From Neofusicoccum parvum (lineage: Eukaryota > Ascomycota > Dothideomycetes > Botryosphaeriales > Botryosphaeriaceae): 64,000 nucleotides of DNA. The notes under the pieces are model-generated. The model worked only from the letters and a program-made list of their open reading frames with translations. It ran no database searches and was not told the DNA's origin. Below, in pieces: positions 10,338 through 22,592 of the stretch. The stretch covers positions 1,116,001 through 1,180,000 of the forward strand of contig CP087207.1 in assembly GCA_020912385.1 (NCBI GenBank), in the 5' to 3' direction. Numbering within the stretch: the first letter of the stretch is position 1; each line of letters opens with the position of its first letter. Both the position numbers and the translations under genes were made by a program.

Positions 10338-13300
10338 ATGGTTCTCTCCCCGCTGAAGGCACTGCTGAGTGCCCAAGCGCTCCTCAGCATCGCCTCCCTG
10401 AGCAATGCTCAGCAGTATGTCGGAGCCACCATCAACACTGGCTTGCCGGCCGTCCCTGGCTCAGAAATCACCTACTTCAACATCAAGGATGCCAACAACA
10501 AGAATACCACCCTCATCAACTACATGTCCTTGAACAGCACGAGTCAGAGACCGAACCCCAAGCTGCTCAAGCGTGCAGTCATCGTGATTCATGGCCTTAA
10601 CCGAGACCCCGGCACGTACATGAGCAACATGTAAGTCTCAGAGAACTCAAAGGCTTGACCGCACGACTGACTGGACTTAGGCTTTCGGCGTTGTCTCAAG
10701 TCACCGGCCATTCGGATGTGAACACCGACAGCGTTGCCATCGTGGCTCCCTACTTCACCAATGGTGATGATAAGGGTGTTGGCTACCCTTGGGACACCAC
10801 CAAGGGAGGTTCATACACCTCCGTGCTTGTTTGGAAGGGATCCCAGTGGGCCTCGGGTGCAAACAATCAATACCCGAAAACGCAGACTACTGTCTCTTCT
10901 TACGCCGTCTTGGATCAGTTGACCCAGTATTTCGACAACAAGACTGCTTTCCCGAATATCAACCAGGTAAGCTCCCTTGCCCACATATATCAGACACCCA
11001 CCGTTGACAGTCTTGTACAGATCGTCATTGCCGGTCATTCTCTCGGAGCTCAGACGGTGCAAAGGTATTGCGAAGTAGGCACTAACCTGGGCACCAAGAC
11101 TCCAATTGTGTACTGGATTGGAAACCCCAATAGCTATGGCTGGATGAGCACAGACAGACCCGTCGATTACTCCTCGTGTTCTACCTACGACGACTGGCGA
11201 GATGGTCTCAACTCTTACACGAACACCTACGGATCTGCTCTGGTCGCTTCCGGACGTTCCAACGTCTTGGCTAATTACAACACCAAGAGCATTGCTTACG
11301 CACGCGGTACCCTGGACCTTGGTGACGACTCGTCTGGCTGTGAGCCCGGTACCACCGGTGCGGAACGTAACGAGCGCTTTTTCAACTTCATCAAATCCTT
11401 CCCGCCCACCAGTTCCTGCACTATCGATTACGTACAGATGGGCCATGATGCCGGTGGTATGTTTGCTGCTCCAGCTGGCCAAGCACGTCTCTTCCTTGAC
11501 AACTTTGACGGGAGTGGGTCCAAAGCCTACGATTACGGGTACCCTCGCCGTCAAGCTGGAGATGATCCGTACCCTGACCCGTCCCAAAGCTCTACTATTG
11601 CTGCAGTCAATCCTGGAACTTTCAATGGAATGACGTACCAGGGTTGCTATGCTGATCAATCTCCATCATCCTTGGCTCTGAAGGCTTACTCTAGCGATTC
11701 CAACACGATTGATCTATGCACGCAAACTTGTGCTAGCAAGGGCTACACGATCGCTGGTCTCGAATACGGTAGCGAGGTAAGACAAAACTAATTCTCGTTA
11801 TTTGAGCATCCTCGATAACTAACGTAGCATATAGTGCTGGTGCGGAAATTCCATGAACTACAGAGCAAGGAAGACTACGGATCAAGGCTGCACCATGACT
11901 TGCTCCGGAAACTCAAGCCAGTCATGTGGCAGCTCTTACCGTCTCTCTGTATTCTCGTCAGGAACAGTCACCATTGACACCAAGCCCGTGTCGCCTGCTC
12001 AAGTTGGCTCTTTCTCGCTTTTGGGCTGCTACAGCGAGGCCAAGTCCGGTAGGGCTTTGTCAGATAAGAGCACTTCTCAGTCCGGAATGACTGTTGAGAA
12101 CTGTGCTCTCTACTGCTCTGGCTACAATTACTTTGGTGTGGAGTATGGAGTCGAGGTAAGTGAAAGTTTAAACTGTCTTAGCTGCCCACCGGTGCTGACT
12201 GCGAACAGTGCTACTGCGGAAACACTGTTGCATGCTCGAGCGTCTCATCACTGGCTACAAACTGCTCGATGACTTGCGGCGGTAATTCTACTGAGTACTG
12301 CGGTAACGGAGGATACTTGAACATGTATGCCTTGCCCTCAAATACGGGACCCTCTGCTTGCCCTTCTTCCACAAGTACATCTAGCACGGCCACGTCCTCA
12401 ACCGTTTCTGCCTCCACGACGATAACTGGATCTGCGACGACTACTGTCTCCGCAAGCTCTACGACTTCAGCTACTGCCTCATCTACCGCCCTGGCCTGCC
12501 CAGCTGCAAATGGCACCACATATACCACCAAGAATAGCAAGAGCTACCTGATCGAGTGCTACACAGATCATTGTAAGTCACAAAACACAACGCTGTATGA
12601 AGGAGCCTTCGTTGACTGACACTATCTATAGACGCTGGAGACATGCTCACAACCTCTGCGAGCACTCTGGAACTCTGCATTGATGCTTGTGACGCCAACG
12701 CTGGGTGCGTTGACGTGGCTTGGGTCTACGGCTCGTGCTACCTTAAGAGTTCTGTTGGTGCAGCAATCGCCAACAATGCTGTTCTTGGTGCAAAGCTCAT
12801 CACTTCCGCCACTTCGACATCATCATCCTCGTCTACAAGCGGTTCTGCCACGAGCTCCTCCACGATTGGTTCCTCCGCCAGTTCGTCTACGTCTAGCTCC
12901 TCTACAACTAGCTCGTCGTCGGTCTCATCGAGCTCTACTAGCTCTTCAAGCACCAGCTCGGCACCAACTGCGTCTGCTTCAGCCATCTCTTGCCCAGCTT
13001 CAGATGGTACAACATCCATCGGACCAAGCGGCCAAAGCTTCCTGATTGAGTGTGGTATCGACCACGCGGGTGGAGATATGGGAGGACCGTCTTACCCTGG
13101 CAGCTTTGCAGCTTGTGTTGCCCAGTGTGACTCCACTACTGGTTGCGTTGACGTCTCATACGTCAACAACGGGCCGTGTTACTTGAAGAAGACTCTCGGT
13201 TCCTCAGTGACGAACGCGGGTATCTGGGGCGCGAAGTTGGTTACATCCACGTCCTCCAGCTCAACGCTGACCTCGTCTTCTGTGGCTTCGTCTTCCAGCG

Positions 13301-14199
13301 CCGTTACTTCCTCAAGCTCTGGTGCTGTTTCCTCCCCAGCATCATCGACGTCTACTGGAGCTTCATCTTCTAGCGTCGCGGCCTCGTCTTCTACCACTCC
13401 AGCCCCTTCTTCCACCACTCCAGCCTCTTCTTCCAGCACCACGGCCTCTTCCTCCACTCCTGCGGATTCATCCACCACTCCGGCTTCGTCCTCAACTACC
13501 CCGGCCTCATCTTCTACGTCTTCCTCGACGTCGTCAACCGCCACCGCCACGCTTCCCACTGGCATCATTGCCAAAGGTTGTTATGTTGATGGTTCGACGC
13601 GAGCCTTCCCCACCCAGATCTACTCCAATTCTTCCAACACTCCCAGCGTCTGCGCCTCCGCCTGCAGAGATAAGGGATACAAGTATGCTGGTACCGAGTA
13701 CGGTTCAGAGTGTTGGTGCGGACCCTCGCTACCTGCCACGACTGGCTCGACATCTGACTGTTCGAGCCCGTGTTCTGGAGATGCCACTCAAAAGTGCGGT
13801 GGCAGCTACAGACTCACTGTTACCGAGGATACCACATGGACGCCCAAGTTCTTTGCCCGTGCATCGTACTCAACGTGGAACCTCATGAGCTGCTACCAGG
13901 ACCAGGTCAACAACAAGCGGACTCTGGCAACTGGCGTAGCGATTGATGCAAGCACGGCAACGATCGCGAAATGTCTTGATGCTTGCTATGCCAAGGGCTT
14001 GACCTATTGCGGCGCCGAGTACTACCACGAGTGCTATGGAAGCTCGACGCAGCCAGCCGACAGCCTAGTTGTGCCGGATGTTTCCGACCCGCTGTTGGCC
14101 GGATGCAACTACCCTTGCTCCGGAAACTCGACCGAGTCTTGTGGTGGATCCAACAGGATCCTGGTCTACGTTAACAACGGGACCGTAACGTCTACCTAA
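10338..14199 (+). CDS. Secreted alpha/beta-hydrolase fused to WSC and PAN-like modules
   Basis: Six exons (10338-10630, 10681-10966, 11021-11776, 11835-12155, 12209-12572, 12632-14199) give 1195 residues. A signal peptide (cleavage after SNAQ) is followed by an esterase-like domain with nucleophile Ser200 in GHSLG, entered by the VIVIHGLNRDPG strand, and probable catalytic His335 in MGHDAGG. Then come WSC1 (about 392-480), WSC2 (about 502-595), two PAN/apple-like modules (about 655-720 and 793-860; both read IEC...C..C...GCVDV...CYLK), a Ser/Thr stalk, WSC3 (about 984-1070) and WSC4 (about 1085-1190). WSC modules bind carbohydrate, so the enzyme is probably tethered to a glycan. Introns 3 and 4 split WSC1 and WSC2 at the same codon. 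WSC4 lacks one cysteine (ECYGSS where the others have ECWCG or ECYCG). Intron 2 is 54 nt and stop-free. Substrate unknown. Confidence 0.9.
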
Positions 14200-14358
14200 C
14201 TGATACCATGACTGTGCTTTTTGCTTTTTGCGATATAGATATTACGACTTCATATGAATCATTAATGTTATCATTTCCTCCCAGGACGTGTCCACAGACA
14301 ATCTGATCATCAGCCCACCGACACGCCTCGCTCAACTGACTCCACCATGCACGTTGTC

Positions 14359-15694
14359 CTAATTTTCTGCTGGTTTTTGGCCGTATGTGAAATAGAACTT
14401 GAGGTGCGTCTTCCACTTGTGGTATAGGAACTCATTTCGGACCCCGGCCAGCAGCGTCTCGATGGTGGGCATGTCCCAATCTAGGACTCGGGTGAAAACC
14501 GCTAACGAGGTGGGCGCCAGGCCTTCGAACACGTTGAGTAGCGCGCATTTCCCCACCTCGAGGTGCTCGCGGTTCCATGTCCCGACGGGTATCTGGCGCG
14601 GCAATGGCTTAGCACTCGACATTCCCCCGTTTCCTGTGCTCGGGCGCGAACTCACCTCCACAACCTCCTGTGTCACGTTAACGAATCCCGCGTTGATCAT
14701 GTGCTGCTTCTGCTCGTGGGCGGTGTTGAATCTCTTCCCCATCTTGGCCGTGGCGTCGTCGATTGTCTCCTGCCAGTAGTGTATGTTGCTGCTCTCGAAG
14801 CCAGGCTCGTCCGAGTAGAACCACGCCGAGATCTCCTGCGACTCGGCCCAGCCGCCGGGGCGCATGTTGTCGAAGGCCTGCTGCCACAGGCGCGGCCAGT
14901 CGCTGATGCCCGGGTACAGGTACCGCGCGTGGATGTAGTCGAAAGACTCCTTCTCGGTGAAGACCCAGTCCGACTCGGCATCGTCGATGATGAAGTGGCA
15001 GTTCGGCGCCGTCCTGGATGGGGGGTATCTCGTCAATTACGCGTGCATCAAGGCGGGTGTGTTTTGGTTTCCGTACCACTCGGGCTGGATCACGCTCAGG
15101 TCAGTTCCTGCACGGCGGTCAGCCACCGTTTGATGCCAGCTGGAAGAAAGCAAGAGAAATCATCCTTGCGCATGCACGCCTAACTTCCACTAACCCCTCG
15201 GGTTTCTCGGATTCCTCGGGTTTGTTCAAGCTCCCCGGTGGTTGCGCCAGAAGTCGGCTCTCCGATCACCTCCCGAGCTCTTTTCGACTGAAGACGTGGA
15301 CGAGGAACAAGGAAAGAAAGAAGGAGAGAGAGAGAGCCCACCCACCAATGATCTGGGAGTCGGGGTGCGCGTCGGCAAAGTCGAGGGCCCACAGGCCGGT
15401 GCCGGTGCCGACGTCCAGCACGCGCTGGGGCTCGCCGACGGGGGCGCGGTTGAGCTCGCCCTTGAGCACCAGGCCGAACCAGTGCTGGATCAGGTCGAGG
15501 CGGTCCTGCTCGCGCTCGTCCTCGGGCAGCGGGTAGGCGCCCTCGCGGTAGGTGTGGTAGCGGCGGCCGTTCTCGTAGCGGCCCTCGTATATCGACGCCG
15601 TGAGCGACTGCGTGATCTCCTCGAGGAAGGCCTCCGAGGAGGTGGTGCTGCGGGCGGTCTGTCCGGAGCCGGTCCCCTCGTCGGTCGAGGCCAT
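14359..15694 (-). CDS. LaeA-like SAM-dependent methyltransferase
   Basis: Exons 15694-15346, 15107-15077 (only 31 nt), 15013-14656 and 14592-14359 give 323 residues. Class I methyltransferase: motif I reads VLDVGTGTGLWALDF, followed by IIGTDLSVIQPEW, the DDAESDW segment and the PGGWAESQE loop, the arrangement seen in fungal LaeA/TAM-domain methyltransferases. LaeA itself is a nuclear regulator of secondary metabolism; many paralogues of unknown substrate exist, and this is one of them rather than provably LaeA. The micro-exon encodes TDLSVIQPEW and is needed to keep the motif; its acceptor and donor are both in phase. The first intron is long for this window (238 nt). Intron 3 (63 nt) has no stop and would read through as 21 extra residues. 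It is divergent from the O-methyltransferase about 1.9 kb away. Confidence 0.88.
15311..15336. repeat. GA-rich purine tract
   Basis: Purine-only run ending in a GA dinucleotide repeat, inside intron 1 of the LaeA-like methyltransferase. Short and unremarkable, but it sits next to the 5' splice site. Confidence 0.6.
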
Positions 15695-17628
15695 GGCTGT
15701 ACTTTGCTGCTGATAAGAAGAAAGGAAAAAAGGCCGGCGCGGAGAAAAACCGTTATCACGAAAACGGACGGACTATCTGCTCTCTCTTCCCTTTTCTATT
15801 GGGAGGAGGCGGACCCAGAGTGCCGGAGCGCGCACACCTTATATGGAGACGTACGGCAGCGCCCCGCATGTTTTCATGCGGCGTAAGTGGGCTCGACCGC
15901 TCGACCCCGACTAGGGGGGCACCGCGGTCACGTGAATCCCGAGTCATCAACCCTGCGGTGTGCTGGGTGCGTGTACGTGGCGGCCTCACCAGCTCCTCTG
16001 CTCGCTCGCTATCTGCGCGAGTGGAGCCGCGGACGGCCGTGGTTGGGCTGGGTGCGGCGGGCGGGAGTGCCGCGAGCAAGTGACAAAGCGAGGGGCCGCA
16101 GATCGTGCTGAGCAACGGTCGAAATATAGCAGACGGAGGCAAATTTGATGGAGATCTTCAGCGCAATTAGCACATCAGGTGAGTGCTTGCCGAAAGCAGC
16201 TGTCCGCAACTGCGCTTTCAGCATCTCGTCCGCCGAGCCCCTCGATCGTGCATATGCCCGCGGCGGAATCATGACAAAAACTCAGAAACCTACCCAGCAA
16301 CAGCTCTCGTATTGCTGCACCGCTCGTCCTCCACCACACGCACGCCATTGCGGTCCACATATCATTTCACGACCCAAGAAGCCTGGCGTGGAAGCTTGGC
16401 TGTCCTCTGTCCGTCACAACCCCCTCCGGGTGAACACTTTAGCCTGGCTTCGTGCGGCGGTTGCGACGACATGCATGACGACCCGTCATGCCTCGAGCAT
16501 CCCAGCTGCCTTTTGTGGATCCGCCAAAGGCAAGTTCCGGGGGCCTCTCGCCAGCGGCGCGCTGCTCGCCTTGAAGTATTTGGAAGTGGATCGGGCATGC
16601 AGCTCCAGCGCAGCTCTGCCAACGATATGGCGGCTCTTGAAAGCCCACGGCCGCGGCGAGATTCGGTCTGTGCAGAGACCCGTGGTCGCGGCGTTGGATG
16701 AGCTTCCCTGCCTCTCCAAATACTGGGCTTCGTTAACACTCCCGTTTCCAGTAACGGGCCGAGCCGTAGGATGATTAAACTTGACATAGGTGCCGATCAG
16801 AGAGCCCAGGAATCGGGTTGGGTGGGGCTGAGAGCCATCGTGAGGAACAAGCCGGTCCGTCGGGGATGTCGAAAGGAGATGCGGACTTGCTTTATGCAGG
16901 AACCGTCCGAGATGTAACACATCAACTTATCAATGCTGGGCCAGGCCTCTTATCTTTGATTGGGCGGCAGCAGGACAATTCCAAAGACCTCCCGCCCAGC
17001 TCTGCTCGGAACTGCGGACATCCGGACGGACAGAGCCCTGCATCGTGGATTTCTCCATCGGGCAAGGATCCGACCGGCCTGCCACGGATAATGCAGCAGA
17101 AGAGATGTTTCCTCTGTCGAGCAGCGTCCATGTCACTTTAAGCTCTCCTCGTACCGGTGAGCAGGTTCTTAGCTTTGACCATCCCGTAACGGCCCGCATG
17201 TCGCTGCGCCGCCCGATCCACCCGCTCCACTCTGGGGGGCCCTGACCTGACACTCGTTACCGCCGCGGCAATGACTCCCAGTGGGCAAGGGAAATTCGCA
17301 CCAATCATGGCGACCGCTCCTCTCTTTCCCCGCACTTGGTTGGCATGGTTTGGGTTTCTCGGCTCCCCCGAGCTGGTAAACTCTGCAAACTGCAGGGAAC
17401 CGCCATGTGCATGGGCGAACAGCAGGGGTTGGTCTTCAGGAAAGGTTACCTAAATTCTCCATCGCACTTTCGAAAAGTCCGAGTGAGAGGCTCGGGTCCG
17501 AGGTGCTTCACCCAAAGATGCTTTTCTGCCTTTCAGTATTTCAGTCTGCTGCCCCACTTGTTTCTGGTGTCATTAGACGACTTATCCAGAGTCCATGAAA
17601 GGCAAGGTTTTCCGTTTCCGCAACAAAG
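15695..17628. other. Intergenic, 1.9 kb, divergent promoter region
   Basis: Between the two divergent methyltransferase genes. It contains a TATAAG element for the leftward gene (15838-15843). I see no third gene; long frames in the middle have no recognisable content. Confidence 0.5.
15838..15843 (-). promoter_or_regulatory. TATA-like box of the LaeA-like methyltransferase
   Basis: TATAAG on the minus strand, 144 bp upstream of the ATG. Confidence 0.4.
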
Positions 17629-19052
17629 ATGGCACCTGATCTCCGCGCATTGGCCCAAGAGCTTACCGCGGCGGCCGACGGCTGCGGTGATCTATCGGGA
17701 CCTGACAGCTTCGCCCAACGAAAGAAGATTCTCGACCTCACCAAGCAGATCAACGATGAAGTCCAGGATCCCCGTGAGAGGTCTCTACATTATGCAGAGG
17801 CCATGGCCGAAATGGCTGTTTTGCGCCTTCTTATGCACTGGAAAGCTTTCGACCTCATCCCACGTCCTCCAGACAGCATTCGCTACTTCGAATTGGCGGA
17901 AAGGCTGGGTTCCGACGAGCCGCTTCTCCGCCGCATGCTGTGGATGCTCGTGTCTACAGGCAAGATGAAGCAGGTGGGGGATGACCGCATCACCCACACT
18001 AAGTTTTCCGAGATCTTTGCCCGGTCAGATCCGCAAGGCCGTTCGTTCAGGCTTGCGTAAGTGTTTCCCGGTGTCGGCCCTGCTTGGTAGATTGTCCAAT
18101 GGATGGTCATAGAGCGCAGCAGCTCAGTAAATGCTCGAGACTGACCCTACGGCTGTACAGGTATGACAATGGAAACTTTGCCTTCTCGCGATGGCCCAGT
18201 TACTTTGACAAGTACGGCCGCAAAGAGCCAGACGAGCCCACGCACAATCCATTGTCCTATGCGTATGGTCGCGAAGACAAGACTTTCTGGGACATCGTCA
18301 GTGGCGAGCGCCTTGAGGACTTCAACGTTACTATGCAGATGCTTGAGCACCTTCTTCCGGTTTGCGGGATGTTTCCCTTCAAGTGGTGAGCATCTACAGC
18401 TGGAAGGCAGACTTGAAGGAGAAGCTTTTCTGATAAATATGGTCAGGATTGCCGAAAATGCACACCTTGTTGCAGATGATGCCCCTCTCGTGGTGGACGT
18501 TGGCGGCGGCCAAGGACAGTCTCTCCGGCAGATTCTGAAAGAGTGCCCGGCGATCGGCGCGGAAAGGATGGTCCTGCAAGATAGGCCGCCAGTCATCGAA
18601 GACGCCAAGAACAGAGACGTCCCGGAGCTGCGAGCCGTCAGGAAGATGCCACATGACTTCTTCGAAGAGCAACCCGTCAAAGGTGAGCCCGACCTGCAGG
18701 CAAAGGCGGAGATTTGTTCACTGAAGAGAACACGAACACGGCAGGTGCACTGGTATACTACGTCCGCCGCGTCATGCACAACTGGTCAGACAAGAACAAC
18801 TGCATGATTCTCGGGCACCTTCGGGATGCGATGGCCCCTGCGTCGCGCATCTTAATCACTGAACAGGTGATGCCGAACCCGCCGGCACCGGCGGATGCTT
18901 GGCTTGATCTTTGCATGATGGGATTCGGATCTAAAGAGCGGACTGAACAAGACTGGCATGAGCTCGCTGATGCTGCCGGGCTCGAGGTTGTCGACATGTG
19001 GAAGGCAGAGACCAGCGAGACGGGGGTGATCGAGTTGAAGAAACGGCAGTAG
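17629..19052 (+). CDS. Fungal O-methyltransferase (plant-OMT type)
   Basis: Exons 17629-18056, 18161-18385, 18447-18682 and 18745-19052 give 398 residues, the usual size for fungal SAM-dependent O-methyltransferases acting on phenolic or polyketide hydroxyls. An N-terminal helical dimerisation/winged-helix region (residues about 60-150, including LRLLMHWKAFDLIP) precedes the catalytic domain. Motif I is LVVDVGGGQGQ (233-241 region), a second SAM contact is VLQDRPPVI, and the catalytic base is His308 in VMHNWSD, in the typical HNW(S)D..C context. The 62-nt intron 3 and 61-nt intron 2 both have clear 3' sites and join in phase. No polyketide synthase or NRPS is in the window, so a metabolite cluster cannot be claimed. 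Substrate unknown. Confidence 0.92.
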
Positions 19053-20492
19053 GCTTCTGCCTGATCTTGGCCAGCTCGTTCAAACAATGATGGTTTTAAA
19101 AGGACTCGGCCTGCTCGGACAAGCCAACATGTGACAAATGTTGATCAGCGGACAGCAGCCCACCTGCTTCGGGCTTCAGATGCTGGCACCCCCTGTTTGG
19201 CGGCGAGATGTTCAGCTTTCTCAACAGGAAGCGGGGAAGCGAAACACAAGCGGAGGATTCCTACATGTTGCGTTCCTACCCAGAAAGCTGCTCCCAAACG
19301 ACACACCGCATGTGACCGGCGGATAAGATTATCCTTAGTTCTCACGCACAGGAAGCCAGACTGGAGATTAATACTTAAGTGTCCTGCTCCTACGTCGTAC
19401 GAGATTTCGATCGCGCAGCTCCGGCAAAATAGCTCAGACTTGCCAACGGCTAGCAAGAACTAATGATTGTGGAGGTTGCAATGGAAACGACGTGGTGTCG
19501 ACAGCGGTTCGGCGTGCCCCGACGTTGCCGGCTCGTCAACAACGAACGACGGAACGGCGCCCCTCCGTGGCGAGCTTGAGCGATTACGGGCATTCCGCGC
19601 CGGCCATTGGCAGCACGGCGGTGGGCCCCGGCGCCGCGGCTTGCATGAGCGCAGGCGGAAGGGCGGCAGCAGAGCCGACTAGCAGCCGCGGCGCGGACAC
19701 CATCGGACGCCATCATCTCTCCGGAGCGGGCGCAGTGACACACGCAAACGGTGGGTTTCGAGAACTGGACTTGGCCCGGAGCCAGGCGTGTGGTAAGCCA
19801 GGTGCAGGTGCTCCGACAGCACCTGAAGATCGACGGGCGCCCTGAGGCCTGCATGCAAAGGATCTCTGATCGGCCGCGCTAGGACGCGGAAGATTGTTGA
19901 GGCTGCGAGAAGGAGGGCGGCCAGGGCGTGGAGTGGAGCGCTGTCAAAAGGAAGCCAGAATTGTCAGGCGAGTGGCTGCAGGCTCTGCAGGGTCGCCATC
20001 CCTTGCCTGCCCGTCAGCCGCATGCCAAATTGTGTCGCTGGCCGCATTTGCCTCTCCCGTCATCGCCCAGATAAGCTCGAACTGCTCTAAAATCGTGCCC
20101 AACCCGCACTTCCGCCCGAGCCACCAGTGCGCTGCTGCTCGAATAGGGAGTGGCCTGACGCGCCTCCACCGGCCAGGAAGCGCCTCCGCGGACTCCTTCG
20201 GACGGCGCGAGCAGACGGCGCGCTGTAGCGGCGGTCTTAGCGGCACGATAGCGCGCGGTGCGCCTCGACGCCCAGAACGCGGGGGCCGACTGGTCGCGCA
20301 TGGCCAACCACCGCTTCTAGAAGTCGTTCGTTGTCTGCTTCCACGCGTTCCTGGATTTAAGCTGTGCCTGCATCCGCATCCCAGCCCGCCGCCCCTGCTG
20401 CAACCCCCTCTTTCCACGCCTTCGAGCATCCTCGCCCCGGACCACGGCCTCTCCCTCTCTGTCCTCACGCTCCTTGTAGACTTTCGACCAGC
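19053..20492. other. Intergenic, 1.4 kb
   Basis: 3' flank of the O-methyltransferase and upstream region of the 7TM protein; the last 150 bases are pyrimidine-rich, as expected of a fungal leader. No gene recognised. Confidence 0.5.
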
Positions 20493-21853
20493 ATGTTGAA
20501 CGGAGTGCAACGGGAGTTCATTGTCGAGCAATGGGTGGAGTACGGTGTTGGCATGTTCGTGTTTGCTCTGCGCTACTATGCCAGGTGGAAGATGGTCGGC
20601 TTCCGAGGCTTTTCATGGGACGATCTGTTTGCCGGGCTGTCCATGGTGAGTGCAGACTGCAGCTTCACGCCAGCCAGATCCTCCGGTTGCTGACCGAAAC
20701 AAGATCTTTTTCACATTCGATCCTGCACTCCTCAGTGTAGTCAGTGAGTCTTCTCCGCCCGCTGCTCATGTCCATTCTGTCCTGACCCTGCAAGTCACCC
20801 ATGGCTCTTTCGTCGGCCTGGATGAGGAGAGCGCCAAATCATTATCCCCGCCAATGATCGAGTCTCTGCAAAAGGGCTCCAAGGCTCTTTTTGCCGCCTG
20901 GTTCACCTATGTCACCCTGATTTGGACACTGAAGGGCCAAGTCTTGGGATACTACAACCGACTCACGTGCGTGCTTCTTCAGCTCCTCGCTTGGACAAAG
21001 CACTGACATCATGGCCCCAGTGTCGGCACCTGGCAGCAGAAATGGGTCAAAATCATGGCGTTCGTCAGTATCGCGTCGTGGCTGGCTCTGGTGCTCCTCA
21101 TCTTCTGCCGTTGCACCCCGATTCAGAAGAACTGGCAAATCGTGCCCTACGCTGGAGACCAATGCACACGGACAACTTCGACGGTGGTTGTGCTCATGAT
21201 CCTTAACATCCTGTAAGTCGTGTCCAGCCCTCCTCGGGTCCACCCTGCTGACCTTTGCCAGCAACGACATTGGCCTCGTCTTGATCCCCGCCAATGTCTT
21301 GTGGTCGGCCCAGATCCCACTGCGCCGGAAGCTGGTCATCTCGCTCCTCCTCAGCTCCTCCTTGTTCATCATCACTTGCGCGCTGCTCCGCGGCATTCTG
21401 GGTCTGCAGTCGATCAACAACATCGTCGTGTCCATCCAGTGGGGTACCCGTGAAACGTTTGTGACCATAATCGTCATCTGCATCCCTCCGATCAAGCCTC
21501 TGTTCAGCAAACCCAGCAAGGGTTCTTCATACGAGCAAACAACTTCAGGCGGAAGATGGGGAAGCTCCACCGGCCAGAAGCCCATCCCTCTGCAAGATAC
21601 CGACCCGGAGCGCTTCGGGTCCACAGGAAAGGACATCGATGACAGGTCTTTGGGGAGCAGCAAGGACCTAATTGTTGATCGCCAAGCGTCGAAGGCGTAT
21701 GCGGATGTGGAATACAGTCGGGGAATCAACGTCACAACAGAATTCGCTGTCTCGAATTCTGATCCTCTGTCGGAGTACAGGAACAGCGGGCAGGAGGGCA
21801 GTTGGTCCCGGATCAACAGCACCAGAGTCATGGGAGGGAAGAGGGCCACATGA
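20493..21853 (+). CDS. Fungal rhodopsin-like 7TM integral membrane protein
   Basis: Five exons (20493-20645, 20704-20743, 20795-20966, 21021-21212, 21262-21853) give 382 residues. The N-terminal two thirds are successive hydrophobic helices in the order of the fungal rhodopsin-like integral membrane domain (related to the PTH11 receptor family). Family landmarks include the RYYARWK loop followed by SWDD, the GQVLGYY...WQQKW junction, a QKNWQIVP...C extracellular loop, and the LNDIGLVLIPANVLW helix followed by RRKL. The C-terminal about 130 residues are a polar cytoplasmic tail rich in Ser/Lys/Asp, suited to signalling. There is no CFEM domain at the N-terminus, so it is not a complete PTH11-type receptor. 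Exon 2 is only 40 nt. A role in surface sensing is inference from the family. Confidence 0.87.
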
Positions 21854-22592
21854 ACTGACGCTACTCGCATTCCTTAGCGCTCCACATACTTAAAATATTT
21901 ATTTTAATGACAGTCTCCTTTGTTCAATACTCAATTCTCCTCTTGAGCAGATCAAACGGGGAACCATATGCCTTCAGGCACGGGATACCTCAGGGGCGGC
22001 CCACAACCCTCATTGCTTAGTCTGTTGGAATGACAGTCTAGGCAGAAAGTCTGGCCGGGCCTTCGCCAAGTCAATACATGAATGTGGTACAAGCCCTGCA
22101 GATCTTTCACATCAGGCCAAGTACAGTCAGCGGCGACGCAGCTACGCAGAGTGCGCTTGCATTTATGCTTTCATTAAGATTTCAATACACGTCATTCCAC
22201 ACGAATATTACTTTGTCTGGTAAAGAATAGAACGGCTCGCGAATACCCGCAAATTTTCACGTGTACTTCATGGGCGCCATAGACACGTGCGATGCTCCAC
22301 GCTGCTTGGGTATTGCTACTTGGTTTTCTTTTTGTTGACGGCATGGTCGTATCTCTAAAAAGATCATGAGCAGCTGAACGGAGCCCCGACAGTCACTCCC
22401 ACACACAATACTTCTTCAACGAAGTTTTCTCATTAAGAGTCTCCTCCAACTCCCTGCACAAGCCACAGCATCAAAGGATCCCGTTAGAAAGTAGTACAAA
22501 GCGACCAACAGAGAGACACAGCAGCTCTGCAGCCCCGTATAAGATGATTATACCAGGTATCGGTAGTGACCGTCCGTTAGCCGAGCCAGCGT
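21854..22592. other. Intergenic between convergent 3' ends, AT-rich
   Basis: Two genes converge here, so it should hold both 3' untranslated regions. Base composition is visibly more AT-rich than the genes. No gene or repeat recognised. Confidence 0.5.

Noticed and set aside
14359..19052. Secondary-metabolite cluster around the two methyltransferases
   Set aside because: No polyketide synthase, NRPS, terpene synthase, P450 or transporter is present nearby; two methyltransferases alone do not support a cluster.
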